From Flavobacteriaceae bacterium UBA3611 (GTDB taxonomy: Bacteria > Bacteroidota > Bacteroidia > Flavobacteriales > Flavobacteriaceae): a DNA stretch of 64,000 nucleotides. Positions 1 to 8,729 of the stretch are shown here, one piece after another. The position numbers and the translations under genes are program-made. A model generated the notes under the pieces. That model did no database searches. It saw only the letters and a program-made list of their open reading frames with translations, and had not been told where the DNA came from. Position 1 is the stretch's first letter, and every line of letters starts with the position of its first letter. The DNA lies in assembly GCA_002375495.1 (NCBI GenBank), contig DFLU01000006.1, positions 124,001 to 188,000 on the forward strand, in the 5' to 3' direction.

Positions 1-674
1 CTACAGATAAGGCTGTAAACCCTACAAATGTGATGGGAGCTTCAAAGCGTGCGGCAGAAATGTATGTGCAATCATTACAGAACGAGTCAGAAATTTCAAC
101 AAAATTTATTACCACCCGATTTGGAAATGTACTGGGTTCTAGTGGTTCTGTGATACCACATTTCAGAAAACAGATTGCACAAGGCGGCCCTGTAACGGTT
201 ACCCATAAAGATATTATTCGGTACTTCATGACCATTCCAGAAGCCTGCCAGTTGGTGATGCAAGCTGGGACCATGGGAAAAGGAGGTGAGATTTACGTAT
301 TTGATATGGGAGAGCCAGTTCGTATTATCGATTTGGCCAAGCGAATGATTCGCCTTTCGGGTCTGGAACCTTATGAAGATATCGATATTAAGATAACAGG
401 GTTGCGTCCTGGTGAAAAACTTTACGAAGAGTTGCTAAACGATACCTCTACGGTATTGCCTACACACCATCCAAAGATCATGATTTCTACGATGCCTGCG
501 GGCAATTTTGCTGAAATAAAAGAAAAGGCCGAAGAAATCATTCGTACGGCAACCAAACAAGAAGATCAGAAGGTGGTTCGAATGTTAAAGGAAATGGTAC
601 CCGAATTTAAGAGTGAGAATTCTACTTTCGAGAGTTTGGATGATCCAAAAAATAAAGCGTTGACAAAAATATAG
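1..674 (+). CDS. FlaA1/CapD-type nucleoside-diphosphate-sugar epimerase/dehydratase (5'-truncated)
   Basis: This is the C-terminal part of a polysaccharide biosynthesis protein of the CapD/WbpM/FlaA1 short-chain dehydrogenase family. Family members make 4-keto-6-deoxy UDP-sugars for capsule or O-antigen. The frame is open from base 3 (TDKAVNPTN, then MGASKR), a signature that lies just after the catalytic Tyr/Lys region, so the NAD-binding N-terminus and the start codon lie outside the window. The motif GEPVRIIDLAKRMI and the later LRPGEKLYEELL are typical of the family's C-terminal part. The stop is 36 bases before the Wza-like gene, which fits a capsule biosynthesis and export operon. The exact sugar substrate cannot be read from the sequence. 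Confidence 0.93.
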   Translation, partial: TDKAVNPTNVMGASKRAAEMYVQSLQNESEISTKFITTRFGNVLGSSGSVIPHFRKQIAQGGPVTVTHKDIIRYFMTIPEACQLVMQAGTMGKGGEIYVFDMGEPVRIIDLAKRMIRLSGLEPYEDIDIKITGLRPGEKLYEELLNDTSTVLPTHHPKIMISTMPAGNFAEIKEKAEEIIRTATKQEDQKVVRMLKEMVPEFKSENSTFESLDDPKNKALTKI

Positions 675-694
675 GGCGACTCTCTTAATAACCT

Positions 695-702
695 TATATT
701 TG
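695..702 (+). promoter_or_regulatory. Bacteroidota -7 box before the Wza-like gene
   Basis: TATATTTG matches the Bacteroidota -7 consensus TAnnTTTG and is followed by a purine about 8 bases before the ATG at 711. A transcript from here would have almost no leader. No well-spaced -33 TTTG is visible, so it may be a secondary promoter inside the operon. Confidence 0.4.
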
Positions 703-710
703 CATCGATT

Positions 711-1460
711 ATGAAAAAACTCATCTCTATACTAGTGTTGGCTTGTTGTTTAGCCTCTTGTGCCACTAAAAAAGAAATCCTCTATTTCCAAGATGCCGAT
801 ACTTTGAGCGCTAAAGAATCGTCACGTTATTTTGAACCTGAAATTACTGCAAATGATATCCTCTTCATTTCTGTTTCTGCTGCAAGCGAAGAAGTGCTAA
901 AACCGTATAAGCGGAATATTGGAATAGAAAATAATAATACCGATGAACAATTACAAGGCTATTTGGTAGGTTCTGACGGAAGTGTGCAGTATCCTGGGCT
1001 TGGCAAAGTAATGGTTGCAGGAAAAACACGTAAAGAAGTAATTGAACTGCTCACCGATAAGCTTTCTGAATATGTAAAAGGTGTGGTGGTAGATGTACGT
1101 ATCATCAATTTTAAGATCACCGTATTGGGTGAAGTTGCGAATCCGGGAGTTTACACCATTAAAGATGAGCGTGTTACAATACCGCAAGCCATTGGTTTAG
1201 CTGGTGATTTTACAAATGATGGTAATCGGGAAGATGTGGTCATTATACGAGAAGTCGACGGCTCCCAACAAGTTACTCGAATTGATTTTACAAAAACAGA
1301 TCTTTTTGCAAGTCCGTATTATTTTTTAAAGCAAAACGACGTTGTGTACGTACAACCCAGTCTGAAAGGTGTGAAAAAATCAGGATTTATTCCAGATGTA
1401 CCTGCCTTGCTCTCAGTGGCCACCATAATACTGAGTGCAGTGATCTTATTAACCCGATAA
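711..1460 (+). CDS. Wza-like polysaccharide export outer-membrane lipoprotein
   Basis: This 249-residue exporter belongs to the polysaccharide biosynthesis/export family (Poly_export plus SLBB). The N-terminus is a lipoprotein signal with lipobox LASC, so Cys17 would be lipidated. Residues about 40-115 form the export domain (GYLVGSDGSVQYPGLGKV), and about 125-200 form an SLBB-type soluble ligand-binding domain (ITVLGEVANPGVYTI). A hydrophobic stretch near 230-248 may be the outer-membrane helix. The protein is shorter than E. coli Wza (about 380 residues), as is usual in Bacteroidota. It is followed 4 bases later by the Wzc-like gene, so the two probably form the translocon and its inner-membrane partner. 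Confidence 0.92.
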   Translation: MKKLISILVLACCLASCATKKEILYFQDADTLSAKESSRYFEPEITANDILFISVSAASEEVLKPYKRNIGIENNNTDEQLQGYLVGSDGSVQYPGLGKVMVAGKTRKEVIELLTDKLSEYVKGVVVDVRIINFKITVLGEVANPGVYTIKDERVTIPQAIGLAGDFTNDGNREDVVIIREVDGSQQVTRIDFTKTDLFASPYYFLKQNDVVYVQPSLKGVKKSGFIPDVPALLSVATIILSAVILLTR

Positions 1461-1464
1461 TTGT

Positions 1465-3837
1465 ATGGAGTTGCCAAAAACACATTCTGAAAACAATGAC
1501 GTGAGTATTAAAGAATACTTACTAAAATATGTTCGATATTGGTATTTTTTTGTGATTGCCATTACAATCGCACTGGTAGGGGCATACGTTTACCTTCGAT
1601 ATACGATTCCATTATACAGCACACAGGCCACAATTGTGATTAAAGATGACAGCAGTGGTGGAGATTTAGGGAATCTGTCGCCATTCTCTGGGGCTGTAGG
1701 ATTTACTGGTTTTCGAAAGAACATGATAGAAGATGAATTGGAAATCTTCCGTTCGAAACGAATTGTGACTGAAACAGTAAAAAAATTAAAACTCAATATT
1801 ACCTATGAAACTATAGGTACTATAATAACCTCTGAAAATTATGAACAACGCCCATTTGTGGTTCAGTTTATAAATTTCAACGACAGCTTAAAGACGAATC
1901 GTATTCCTAAACTTTTTTTCAAACTGATTTCTGATAGGGAATTTACAGTTTCAGATGAAAATAAGACCTTTTCAAAGCAATCAGTTTTTGGCGAGCGTAT
2001 TACATTGCCTTTCGGCGAAATTATTGTGATTCCCGTGTTAGATAATAGCATGCCTTTTTCAGAATTTATTGGTAGCACCATTTCGGTAACCTATCACCCG
2101 ATAGATGCTATTGCCTTAGCATACCGCGGAAAATTTGATGTGGTAAATGAGAAAAATTTCAGTAACGTGGTGAAACTAACCATGCGTTCTCCTGTTCGAA
2201 AAAAAGCTGAAGATTTTATTAATGAGCTTATCTTTCAGTATAACAAAGATGCGATAAACGATAAAAATCAGATAGCCCAAAAGACATCGAATTTTATAGA
2301 TGACCGCCTAGATATCATCACCCGTGAACTGGATTCGGTAGAGCGTAACAAAGAAGTTTTTAAGAGTAACAACCGTCTTACAGATATTGAGACCGAAGCA
2401 CAGATTATTCTGGAGAATGCAAGCGATTTTAATAAAAAACAACTTGATGTTGGCACACAACTGGAGCTTGCCAACACTATGGTAGATTACATGCAAAATG
2501 CGTCTGCTAACGATTTACTGCCTGCCAATATCGGATTAGAAGGTGAGGAGCTTGCCAATTCAGTTAGTAATTACAACCAACTCATATTAGAGCGGAACCG
2601 TCTGCTTAAAAACAGTACGGCACAAAACCCCGTGGTAGTAAATGTGAATAACCAGATTGCACAAATACGCGAGGGGATTTTAGGAAGCTTAAAGAATACT
2701 GCTAACGGACTAAAAGTAGCGTTACGTGATTTGAATTACCAGCAATCGGCATTGAACTCTAAGATTTCACAAGTGCCCACCAAAGAAAAGTTGTTTCGTG
2801 GTATTGAAAGACAACAAACAATCAAAGAACAATTGTACCTGTTTTTGCTTCAACAAAGAGAAGAGGCTTCTATTTCGCTTGCTGTTACCTCACCAAAGGC
2901 CAAGGTTATCGATAATGCTTATAGTAGTAAGGCGCCTGTTGCTCCCAAGAAAATGCTCTATTACATTGCAGCTATTGTGTTCGGATTACTCATACCCTTC
3001 TTAGTAATTTATATTTCAGATTTGCTAAATACAAAAGTTAAGAGTAGAAGGGATGTCGAATCTGAATTACCAAGGGTAAATATGCTGGGGGAAATTCCGA
3101 AGCTGGATAAAGGAGACAGCGAACTGGTACAAACCAACGACCGTAGTATTTTGGCAGAATCTTTCCGAATCTTGCGTACGAATGTACAGTATAAATTGGG
3201 TAATGAAGAGCAATCGAAGCGAATATTTGTAACCTCAACAATAAAAGGAGAAGGTAAGACTTTTGTAGCCTTCAATTTTGCACTCACCCTGGCGCTAACT
3301 GGGAAAAAGGTAGCTTTAATTGGTGCAGATATTAGAAATCCGCAACTCCACAGATACCTTAAACCCGGTGAAATTAACCGAAGAGGTCTCACAGAGTATA
3401 TTGTTGACAATTCGGTAACTGTAAAGGATATTGTGGTACAAAGCGATTTTAATGAAAACTTGGATCTAGTGCTTTCGGGTGCAATTCCGCCCAACCCCGC
3501 TGAGCTTCTTTTACAACAACGAACCAAAGATTTCTTTGCTGAAATAGAACAGCACTATGATTTTGTTATTGTAGATACCGCTCCAGCAATGCTGGTGACC
3601 GATACCTTACTGATTAATAAACTCGCAGATTTAACGTTGTATGTAGTTCGTGCAGGTGTTACAGATAAAAGGCTGCTAGCGTTCTTAGACGATGCTATTG
3701 CCGAAGGAAGGTTGAGCAATGTAGCAGTAGTTCTTAATAATGTATCGATAAATAACTTCGGATACGGGAATAAGTACGGTTATTCTTATTCGAATGAACA
3801 AGTTTCATTCTGGAAGCGAATCTTCGGAAAATCCTAA
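1465..3837 (+). CDS. Wzc-like polysaccharide co-polymerase / BY-kinase
   Basis: This 790-residue protein controls capsule chain length and export. A Wzz domain follows the first membrane helix (about 26-46). A long periplasmic part with coiled-coil character (about 250-450) leads to a GNVR-like segment and a second helix near 496-516. The cytoplasmic BY-kinase domain has Walker A GEGKT (about 595-599), Walker A' (ALIGADIRNP, about 616-626) and Walker B (FVIVDTAP, about 699-706). The C-terminus holds a tyrosine cluster (FGYGNKYGYSYS) of the kind that is autophosphorylated. The Walker A' motif reads GAD rather than the common DAD, a mild deviation. It lies in one operon with the exporter upstream and the Wzi-like protein two bases downstream. 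Confidence 0.94.
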   Translation: MELPKTHSENNDVSIKEYLLKYVRYWYFFVIAITIALVGAYVYLRYTIPLYSTQATIVIKDDSSGGDLGNLSPFSGAVGFTGFRKNMIEDELEIFRSKRIVTETVKKLKLNITYETIGTIITSENYEQRPFVVQFINFNDSLKTNRIPKLFFKLISDREFTVSDENKTFSKQSVFGERITLPFGEIIVIPVLDNSMPFSEFIGSTISVTYHPIDAIALAYRGKFDVVNEKNFSNVVKLTMRSPVRKKAEDFINELIFQYNKDAINDKNQIAQKTSNFIDDRLDIITRELDSVERNKEVFKSNNRLTDIETEAQIILENASDFNKKQLDVGTQLELANTMVDYMQNASANDLLPANIGLEGEELANSVSNYNQLILERNRLLKNSTAQNPVVVNVNNQIAQIREGILGSLKNTANGLKVALRDLNYQQSALNSKISQVPTKEKLFRGIERQQTIKEQLYLFLLQQREEASISLAVTSPKAKVIDNAYSSKAPVAPKKMLYYIAAIVFGLLIPFLVIYISDLLNTKVKSRRDVESELPRVNMLGEIPKLDKGDSELVQTNDRSILAESFRILRTNVQYKLGNEEQSKRIFVTSTIKGEGKTFVAFNFALTLALTGKKVALIGADIRNPQLHRYLKPGEINRRGLTEYIVDNSVTVKDIVVQSDFNENLDLVLSGAIPPNPAELLLQQRTKDFFAEIEQHYDFVIVDTAPAMLVTDTLLINKLADLTLYVVRAGVTDKRLLAFLDDAIAEGRLSNVAVVLNNVSINNFGYGNKYGYSYSNEQVSFWKRIFGKS

Positions 3838-3839
3838 TC

Positions 3840-5183
3840 ATGAAATATCTATCCTTAATTGTCTTGTTAGCAATTTCGGCTGTCACTATTGCCCAAGAAA
3901 ATATTTCGTTTGGGGGTATGCTAGAGGCTGCTGGTTATGCCTCATCTCAAAATGAATTACCATTGTGGATGTATGCCAACCAGTCTAGAGAACTCGGTGC
4001 GCGAAGTAATGTTAATGGTACTGCAGAAATTTTTACAACATATAAACTCACCGATAGCAGTTCGGTTCAGTTTAAGGGAAGTACATTTTATAGAAATGAC
4101 GTTTCAGACGAACTACAGCGAAAAGAACTTTTCATAGAATTTAAGAACACATGGCTTCGTGTCACTGCAGGCGCCAAAGAAAATCCTGAGGTGGCTCAAG
4201 GACTGTCAAGTACCAACCAAAATTTTCTTTGGTCACGTAACCACAGACCATTGCCAGGTTTGAAATTGGCTACTAGTAAGCCCTTACGGATAAACAATAC
4301 CTTTTCGATAGATGCCTCTATAGCGCACTACCAATTGAATGACGACCGTTTTGTAAAGGATACCCGCTTACATTATAAACATTTAGCCCTCATTACTCAG
4401 TTGAATGACCGGACTTCTATAACTTCAAAGATTCAGCATGTAGCACAATGGGCAGGAACTTCACCACAATTTGGAGAACTTCCCAATGATATTGAAGCTT
4501 TTATTGATGTGTTTTTTGCAAAAGAAGCTCAAGAATCTGGCGAAGTGAATGAGGGGCTCAATGCAGTAGGGAACCATATAGGATCCTACCTTTTAGAATA
4601 TAATTGGAAAGCCAAATTTGGTGCTATTTCCTGGTATCATGAACATCCTTTTGAAGACGGAAGCGGGACACGCTTGGCAAACTTTCCAGATGGTGTGTGG
4701 GGAGTATATTGGCAGCCAAACAATTCAAATTTTATTTCGGGTGTTTTGTATGAATTTACCACAACCAAAGATCAAAGCGGCTCGTTTGGGGTTGGGCAGG
4801 ACAATTATTTTGGTAATCGAATATATAGAAGTGGATATAGCTACGAAGGAGAAATCATTGGTTTTCCATTTATTTTAAATGACCCTACCTTAGAGCTTGA
4901 CGAAAGCACTATCGCTATTATCAGTAATAGAGTAGCTGTACATCATTTTGGGCTCGCAGGACAATATAAATCTGTACTATGGCTTTTGAAATCGTCTATA
5001 GCCAAAAGTTTCGGACGCTTTATCAACCCATTTCCTGAGCCTGTCACAACCACGCACCACTTTCTTGAATCCACCTACCCAACAGAGTCATTTGGTTCTT
5101 TCACACTAATATTAGGATTGGATACATCGAGCGTTATTGAAACAAATTTTGGTGGCGGACTTAAATATAGTTATGCTTTTTAG
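3840..5183 (+). CDS. Wzi-family capsule assembly outer-membrane protein
   Basis: This 447-residue protein has a Sec signal peptide (cleavage near AIAQ/AQE, residue about 19). It is rich in alternating beta-strand patterns, as expected for an outer-membrane barrel of the capsule assembly Wzi family. Family features seen are an early segment with PLWMYANQ and the later NHRPLPGL and GAISWYHEHPFEDGSG. Wzi anchors or organises exported capsule at the cell surface. It starts two bases after the Wzc-like gene and ends in a 4-base overlap with the convergent DUF421 gene. No terminator is visible between the two convergent genes. Confidence 0.88.
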   Translation: MKYLSLIVLLAISAVTIAQENISFGGMLEAAGYASSQNELPLWMYANQSRELGARSNVNGTAEIFTTYKLTDSSSVQFKGSTFYRNDVSDELQRKELFIEFKNTWLRVTAGAKENPEVAQGLSSTNQNFLWSRNHRPLPGLKLATSKPLRINNTFSIDASIAHYQLNDDRFVKDTRLHYKHLALITQLNDRTSITSKIQHVAQWAGTSPQFGELPNDIEAFIDVFFAKEAQESGEVNEGLNAVGNHIGSYLLEYNWKAKFGAISWYHEHPFEDGSGTRLANFPDGVWGVYWQPNNSNFISGVLYEFTTTKDQSGSFGVGQDNYFGNRIYRSGYSYEGEIIGFPFILNDPTLELDESTIAIISNRVAVHHFGLAGQYKSVLWLLKSSIAKSFGRFINPFPEPVTTTHHFLESTYPTESFGSFTLILGLDTSSVIETNFGGGLKYSYAF

Positions 5184-5701
5184 CGGGTAACTCCCTGTAA
5201 AAGTTCTTCAGCAAGTGGTTCGTCCCCTCTGGTATGCAATACTGAAATATCTCCTGTAACTTCAAATACAACGGCACGAACTTCAGAAAACTCAATCACG
5301 TTCGCTTCCCTCAACTTAGCATATAAATCTGAAATGCTCACATTGGCTTTCGATAAATTTTGGTGCAGAACAGTTCCATCTCTCATGAGCAAGATGGGCG
5401 TATTGGTAGCCACATTTTGAAAGGTGCTCGATTTCCGAATAAAAAAAGAATACAATGTTTGCAATAGAATAATAAGAAAAAGTGCTACGCCTCCTTTTAA
5501 AATTGAATAATCTGTGCTTCCAATTACATCTGCAAAAATAGAACCCATGGCAATCGTAGTAGCAAAATCGATGCTGGTCATTTTAGCAAAGGTGCGTAAA
5601 CCGAAAATGCGCGAGTAGATGAGAATGATCACAAATATTGCAACCACCGAAACAGAACTTTTTATAATGATAGTTTGATTTGCATAGAGCCAGTTTTCCA
5701 T
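5180..5701 (-). CDS. DUF421 (YetF-like) membrane protein
   Basis: This protein of about 173 residues has three N-terminal membrane segments and a cytoplasmic C-terminal domain, the DUF421/YetF layout. Family motifs seen are RIFGLRTFAKMTSIDFA and GSIFADVIG in the membrane part, and PILLMRDGTVLHQNL in the soluble part. The biochemical role of the family is unknown. I chose the ATG giving MENWLYANQ. An ATG 21 bases further upstream is in frame but gives an unusual extension. The gene is convergent with and overlaps the Wzi-like gene. Confidence 0.85.
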   Translation of the reverse strand: MENWLYANQTIIIKSSVSVVAIFVIILIYSRIFGLRTFAKMTSIDFATTIAMGSIFADVIGSTDYSILKGGVALFLIILLQTLYSFFIRKSSTFQNVATNTPILLMRDGTVLHQNLSKANVSISDLYAKLREANVIEFSEVRAVVFEVTGDISVLHTRGDEPLAEELLQGVTR

Positions 5702-5781
5702 AATAGTGAAGTTTAGAATCATAAATTACGAAGAAGCAAAGAATCAATCTATTTTTTACAAAATATTTAAGAACAAACGGG

Positions 5782-5811
5782 TTGTGATAGACCATGGAAA
5801 GCGTAGTTTTG
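5782..5811 (+). promoter_or_regulatory. Bacteroidota-type promoter for the small multidrug-export-like gene
   Basis: TTG at 5782-5784 and TAGTTTTG at 5804-5811 are separated by 19 bases, close to the Bacteroidota -33/-7 arrangement. Transcription would begin near 5818, just ahead of the TTG start codon at 5831. Confidence 0.6.
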
Positions 5812-5830
5812 CAAAACTAAATTTGAAAGG

Positions 5831-6289
5831 TTGATAAAAGAAACAATCATAGCGATTTTATGGAGTCTTTCTCCATTTGGAGAGGCTAAAGTGGGCATTC
5901 CGTACGGAATTGCAAACGGTCTGAATCCGTTCTTTGTGTTTGTTATCTGCCTTGGAGCCAATATAATGGTGTTCCCAATTATGTTGTTTTTCCTGAAATA
6001 CGTGAATTCTTCACTATTGCGATGGCGCTTTTATAAAAAAGCTGCTATTTGGGTAGCCCGAAGAGCCAAAACAGGTTCTGGAAACAAGATTGAAAAATAC
6101 GGTTTTTGGGGACTCATTTTTTTTGTTTCAATACCGCTCCCTGGTACTGGAGTATATGCAGGTACCATTGCGGCCTATATCTTTAAAATTGAGCGTAGCA
6201 AAGCTTTTTGGGCCAATGCCATTGGCATCACAATTTCTTCAATAATCGTTTGGGTTACTACCTACCTTACCGTAGAGGGAGTGGCTTAA
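5831..6289 (+). CDS. Small multi-drug export family membrane protein (COG2426)
   Basis: This 152-residue integral membrane protein belongs to the small multi-drug export family (Pfam Sm_multidrug_ex). Three or four hydrophobic segments are visible, with the family-typical SPFGEAKVGIPYGIA near residue 14 and the conserved FFVSIPLPGTGVYAGT near residue 99. The transport role is inferred from the family name and is poorly tested. The start is a TTG. It is supported by the promoter 20-50 bases upstream and because no ATG gives the conserved N-terminus. It stands alone as a single gene. Confidence 0.82.
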   Translation: MIKETIIAILWSLSPFGEAKVGIPYGIANGLNPFFVFVICLGANIMVFPIMLFFLKYVNSSLLRWRFYKKAAIWVARRAKTGSGNKIEKYGFWGLIFFVSIPLPGTGVYAGTIAAYIFKIERSKAFWANAIGITISSIIVWVTTYLTVEGVA

Positions 6290-6399
6290 ATCTTTATAAT
6301 TTACACATTTTCAGAAATATACGTGTTTTTACGTATAGTACATTCATTTAGGTAATTGTAGTTTAGCCCTAATATTAACCAACTAAATTATAATATATT

Positions 6400-6915
6400 A
6401 TGGAACCATTTTTAGGACAAATACAAGCATTCGGATTTAATTTTGCACCACGAGGTTGGTCAAAATGTGAAGGACAACTATTACCAATATCTCAGTGGAC
6501 GGCTCTTTTTTCATTATTGGGAACTACTTTTGGAGGAGACGGAAGAACAACCTTCGGTTTACCTGATTTACGCAGCAGATCTATTGTTGGCATGGGACAA
6601 GGTCCTGGACTAGACAATATTACATGGGGTGAAAAAGGAGGAAATTACACACACACCCTAACTACGCAACAAATGCCATCGCATGCACATTCGGTGCAAG
6701 TTGCTGTAAATTCAGGAGCTGGAGACGAGGCTAATCCAACTTCTTTTATTGCAAGCCATGCAGGAGGATTTTCTGAAGAATCGACTGCCAATGCACATTT
6801 AGGCGGAGTAACGTCACAAAACGTTGGTGGAAATCAGCCGTATAACACTCGGAATCCGTTTTTAGGGATAAACGTATGTATTGCGATGGTCGGAATATTT
6901 CCATCTAGAAACTAA
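6400..6915 (+). CDS. Phage tail collar domain protein (MdpB / microcystin-dependent type), copy 1
   Basis: This 171-residue protein has the phage tail-collar fold seen in MdpB-like proteins. The N-terminal collar segment contains FAPRGWSKCEGQLLPIS and FGGDGRTTFGLPDLR, and the end is GIFPSRN. It has no signal peptide. It is a paralogue of the protein at 8730: both share the order collar, HTLT.Q.MP.H.H, SHAG.FSEEST and GIFPSRN. No other phage genes are nearby. Such proteins recur in Bacteroidota outside prophages and their role is not established. A strong terminator follows. Confidence 0.9.
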   Translation: MEPFLGQIQAFGFNFAPRGWSKCEGQLLPISQWTALFSLLGTTFGGDGRTTFGLPDLRSRSIVGMGQGPGLDNITWGEKGGNYTHTLTTQQMPSHAHSVQVAVNSGAGDEANPTSFIASHAGGFSEESTANAHLGGVTSQNVGGNQPYNTRNPFLGINVCIAMVGIFPSRN

Positions 6916-6936
6916 GCGTACTTATTATTAAAATTT

Positions 6937-6968
6937 AAGGGACAAGACAGCTGTTTTGTCCCTTTTTT
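6937..6968. terminator. Hairpin terminator after tail-collar copy 1
   Basis: A 9-bp stem (AAGGGACAA with TTGTCCCTT) is followed by a run of T on the + strand. It lies between the convergent tail-collar and methyltransferase-like genes. Confidence 0.85.
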
Positions 6969-7992
6969 AGTTGACTAAAACTTCAAGATGCGGCGATGTG
7001 CCTGTTATATAGGTTGCAATTAGCTGGTTAAATTCTTTTTTCCCATCAAACACCCCCACATATAACGGAGCTGTGAGTCCGCTTTCAGAGCGACTTACTA
7101 TTTCTTCTTTGTAAATTTTTATCGTTGTAGTTATAGCAAGAGTAATCTGAGTGTTATTAAACGCTTTAGGAAGTAAAACCGTTTTGGGTGTAAACGAAAT
7201 TCTAGGGTTTTGAAACGATTGTTTATTTAAAAATAGATCTTTGTTTAAGCTGAATACGCGTTCGGTAAATTCAAAATTTGAAATATCGTTATCGTCGGTA
7301 CTTTTTGATTCCCCTAATTTTTGGTTCGAACACACAGCTATTGCCAGGTCTATTTGTTCTGGAATTAAAATAACATCTTTACTGGTTTGTTTAACCAAAT
7401 TTTCGGTGATTTCTACTTGTGGTTCTCGCGCTAATGCGTGCTGCAAACATTCAACCACAATAATATCAATAGTTTCCGGGTGTACTAAATTAATTTTAGT
7501 GGCATCACATTGTATAGCTTCTTTTATGAAACGCTGCAGCCCTAGTTTTTCAATAATTTTAAAAGCAGATTGATGGCTTGCAGGGTTTACTTCAAGAAGT
7601 GTAAGTTGAATTTCTTCCGAAGAAAACTTCGTCAGTAAGGGTAGTGCCAAGGTCGCGAACGGCCCCGTGCCGGCGTATAAAATTTCTACTGGTTTGTTGC
7701 GCTTAATCAATAGATCTGTCACTGCGTTGTAAATTCCCTGGCAGAATCGCTTCGTTCTATATGTGTCCTGGGCACATGAAGCCGCCCATTTAGATGCGAT
7801 GGCAACACCGCTTTTTAGTTCTAAATTCTGTTGTTGTTCAGGACTATCGAAGTTTAAGGGTGAAAGTTCTCGCAAAAGCAAATCGTACGATTTAATTGCC
7901 TCTTGCAATTCGCAATCTTCTATTTCTTTACTGAAAAGAATGGTAGCAATACCTTCAAGTCTTTTAAAATAGTCGAGTGTCTTCGTGTTCAT
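6967..7992 (-). CDS. Class I SAM-dependent methyltransferase-like protein
   Basis: This 341-residue protein has a Rossmann-type SAM-binding motif I, ILYAGTGPFATLALPLL (about residues 104-120), and an acidic end of strand beta-2 (LTLLEVNPAS). A later segment, TIDIIVVECLQHAL, is in the place of motif IV. The overall pattern resembles protein or small-molecule methyltransferases, but the substrate cannot be named. It is transcribed against the flanking tail-collar and dioxygenase-like genes. The position inside this cluster suggests, without proof, that it modifies one of the neighbouring products. Confidence 0.65.
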   Translation of the reverse strand: MNTKTLDYFKRLEGIATILFSKEIEDCELQEAIKSYDLLLRELSPLNFDSPEQQQNLELKSGVAIASKWAASCAQDTYRTKRFCQGIYNAVTDLLIKRNKPVEILYAGTGPFATLALPLLTKFSSEEIQLTLLEVNPASHQSAFKIIEKLGLQRFIKEAIQCDATKINLVHPETIDIIVVECLQHALAREPQVEITENLVKQTSKDVILIPEQIDLAIAVCSNQKLGESKSTDDNDISNFEFTERVFSLNKDLFLNKQSFQNPRISFTPKTVLLPKAFNNTQITLAITTTIKIYKEEIVSRSESGLTAPLYVGVFDGKKEFNQLIATYITGTSPHLEVLVN

Positions 7993-8025
7993 TAATAAAA
8001 AGTTCGTCCTAAAATAAAACTTATT

Positions 8026-8148
8026 ATGAAATCTTTAGCGGTTTCAAAAGAAACTTCTGAAGAAAAGGATATTCAACTTACAATTGACGCCGATTGTCGA
8101 TTATTTATTAAAAACTCATTTTCTTTTTATATCTTTAAAATCAACTAA
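8026..8148 (+). CDS. Possible 40-residue small ORF
   Basis: ATG at 8026 opens a frame of 40 residues (MKSLAVSKETSEEKDIQL...). It lies in the gap between the divergent methyltransferase-like and dioxygenase-like genes. It is acidic in the middle and ends with aromatic residues. There is no convincing ribosome-binding site and I recognise no family, so it may be chance. Confidence 0.25.
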   Translation: MKSLAVSKETSEEKDIQLTIDADCRLFIKNSFSFYIFKIN

Positions 8149-8160
8149 TTAACTGAAATT

Positions 8161-8706
8161 ATGCATAAAAATACTCCCCGCAGAGCATTTCTGCAGAAAA
8201 CGCTATTAGCTACAGGTGGTCTTAGTCTCCTTTCTACACAATCTGTAAGCGCTCTTACTAAGTCTAGCCCTATTGAAGGTTATAATCCGTTTACAGAAGA
8301 AAAAACAGATTTAAGAACCAATGTATTTGGTAAGCATTTAGTGGTTACCGGAAAAGTATATGACAGCTCTGGAAAGCTACCGTTAAAAAATACACTGGTC
8401 GAAGTATGGCACTTAACTCCAGGTAGCAAGAAATATAGACACCGAGGAAAGATGTATACAGATGCCCAAGGACGCTATCGATTTGTGACAGACCTTCCTG
8501 AAAAGGACGCCTCTCTAACTGCCAAAGTAAATTTTAAGGTTTCGCATGGCGATTCAGAGCAATTTACAAGCTTGCTTCTTGGTGCGAAAGATGCTTATAT
8601 ACGATGTGATCATTGGGAGAAAAATAATCGGTTGGGCGACAAGCTTTTCCCTTCTTCATCTTCTTTTCTGAACACAAGAACGATACAATTCAACATTTCA
8701 ATATAA
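8161..8706 (+). CDS. Intradiol ring-cleavage dioxygenase-fold protein, probably non-catalytic
   Basis: This 181-residue protein has a twin-arginine-like leader (RRAFLQKTLLATGG). A domain like the protocatechuate 3,4-dioxygenase beta subunit follows: VVTGKVYDSSGKLPLKNTLV, VEVWHL and the MYTDAQGRYRF strand. Active intradiol enzymes bind Fe(III) with two Tyr and two His, the latter in a P..Y..R..HIHF-type segment. Here that region reads TAKVNFKVS, with no Tyr and no HIH, so the iron site looks lost. The fold probably serves as a binding or structural module in the periplasm or at the surface. It lies in the tail-collar cluster, 23 bases before copy 2. Confidence 0.8.
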   Translation: MHKNTPRRAFLQKTLLATGGLSLLSTQSVSALTKSSPIEGYNPFTEEKTDLRTNVFGKHLVVTGKVYDSSGKLPLKNTLVEVWHLTPGSKKYRHRGKMYTDAQGRYRFVTDLPEKDASLTAKVNFKVSHGDSEQFTSLLLGAKDAYIRCDHWEKNNRLGDKLFPSSSSFLNTRTIQFNISI

Positions 8707-8729
8707 CTAACCACTAAATACAATTTATT

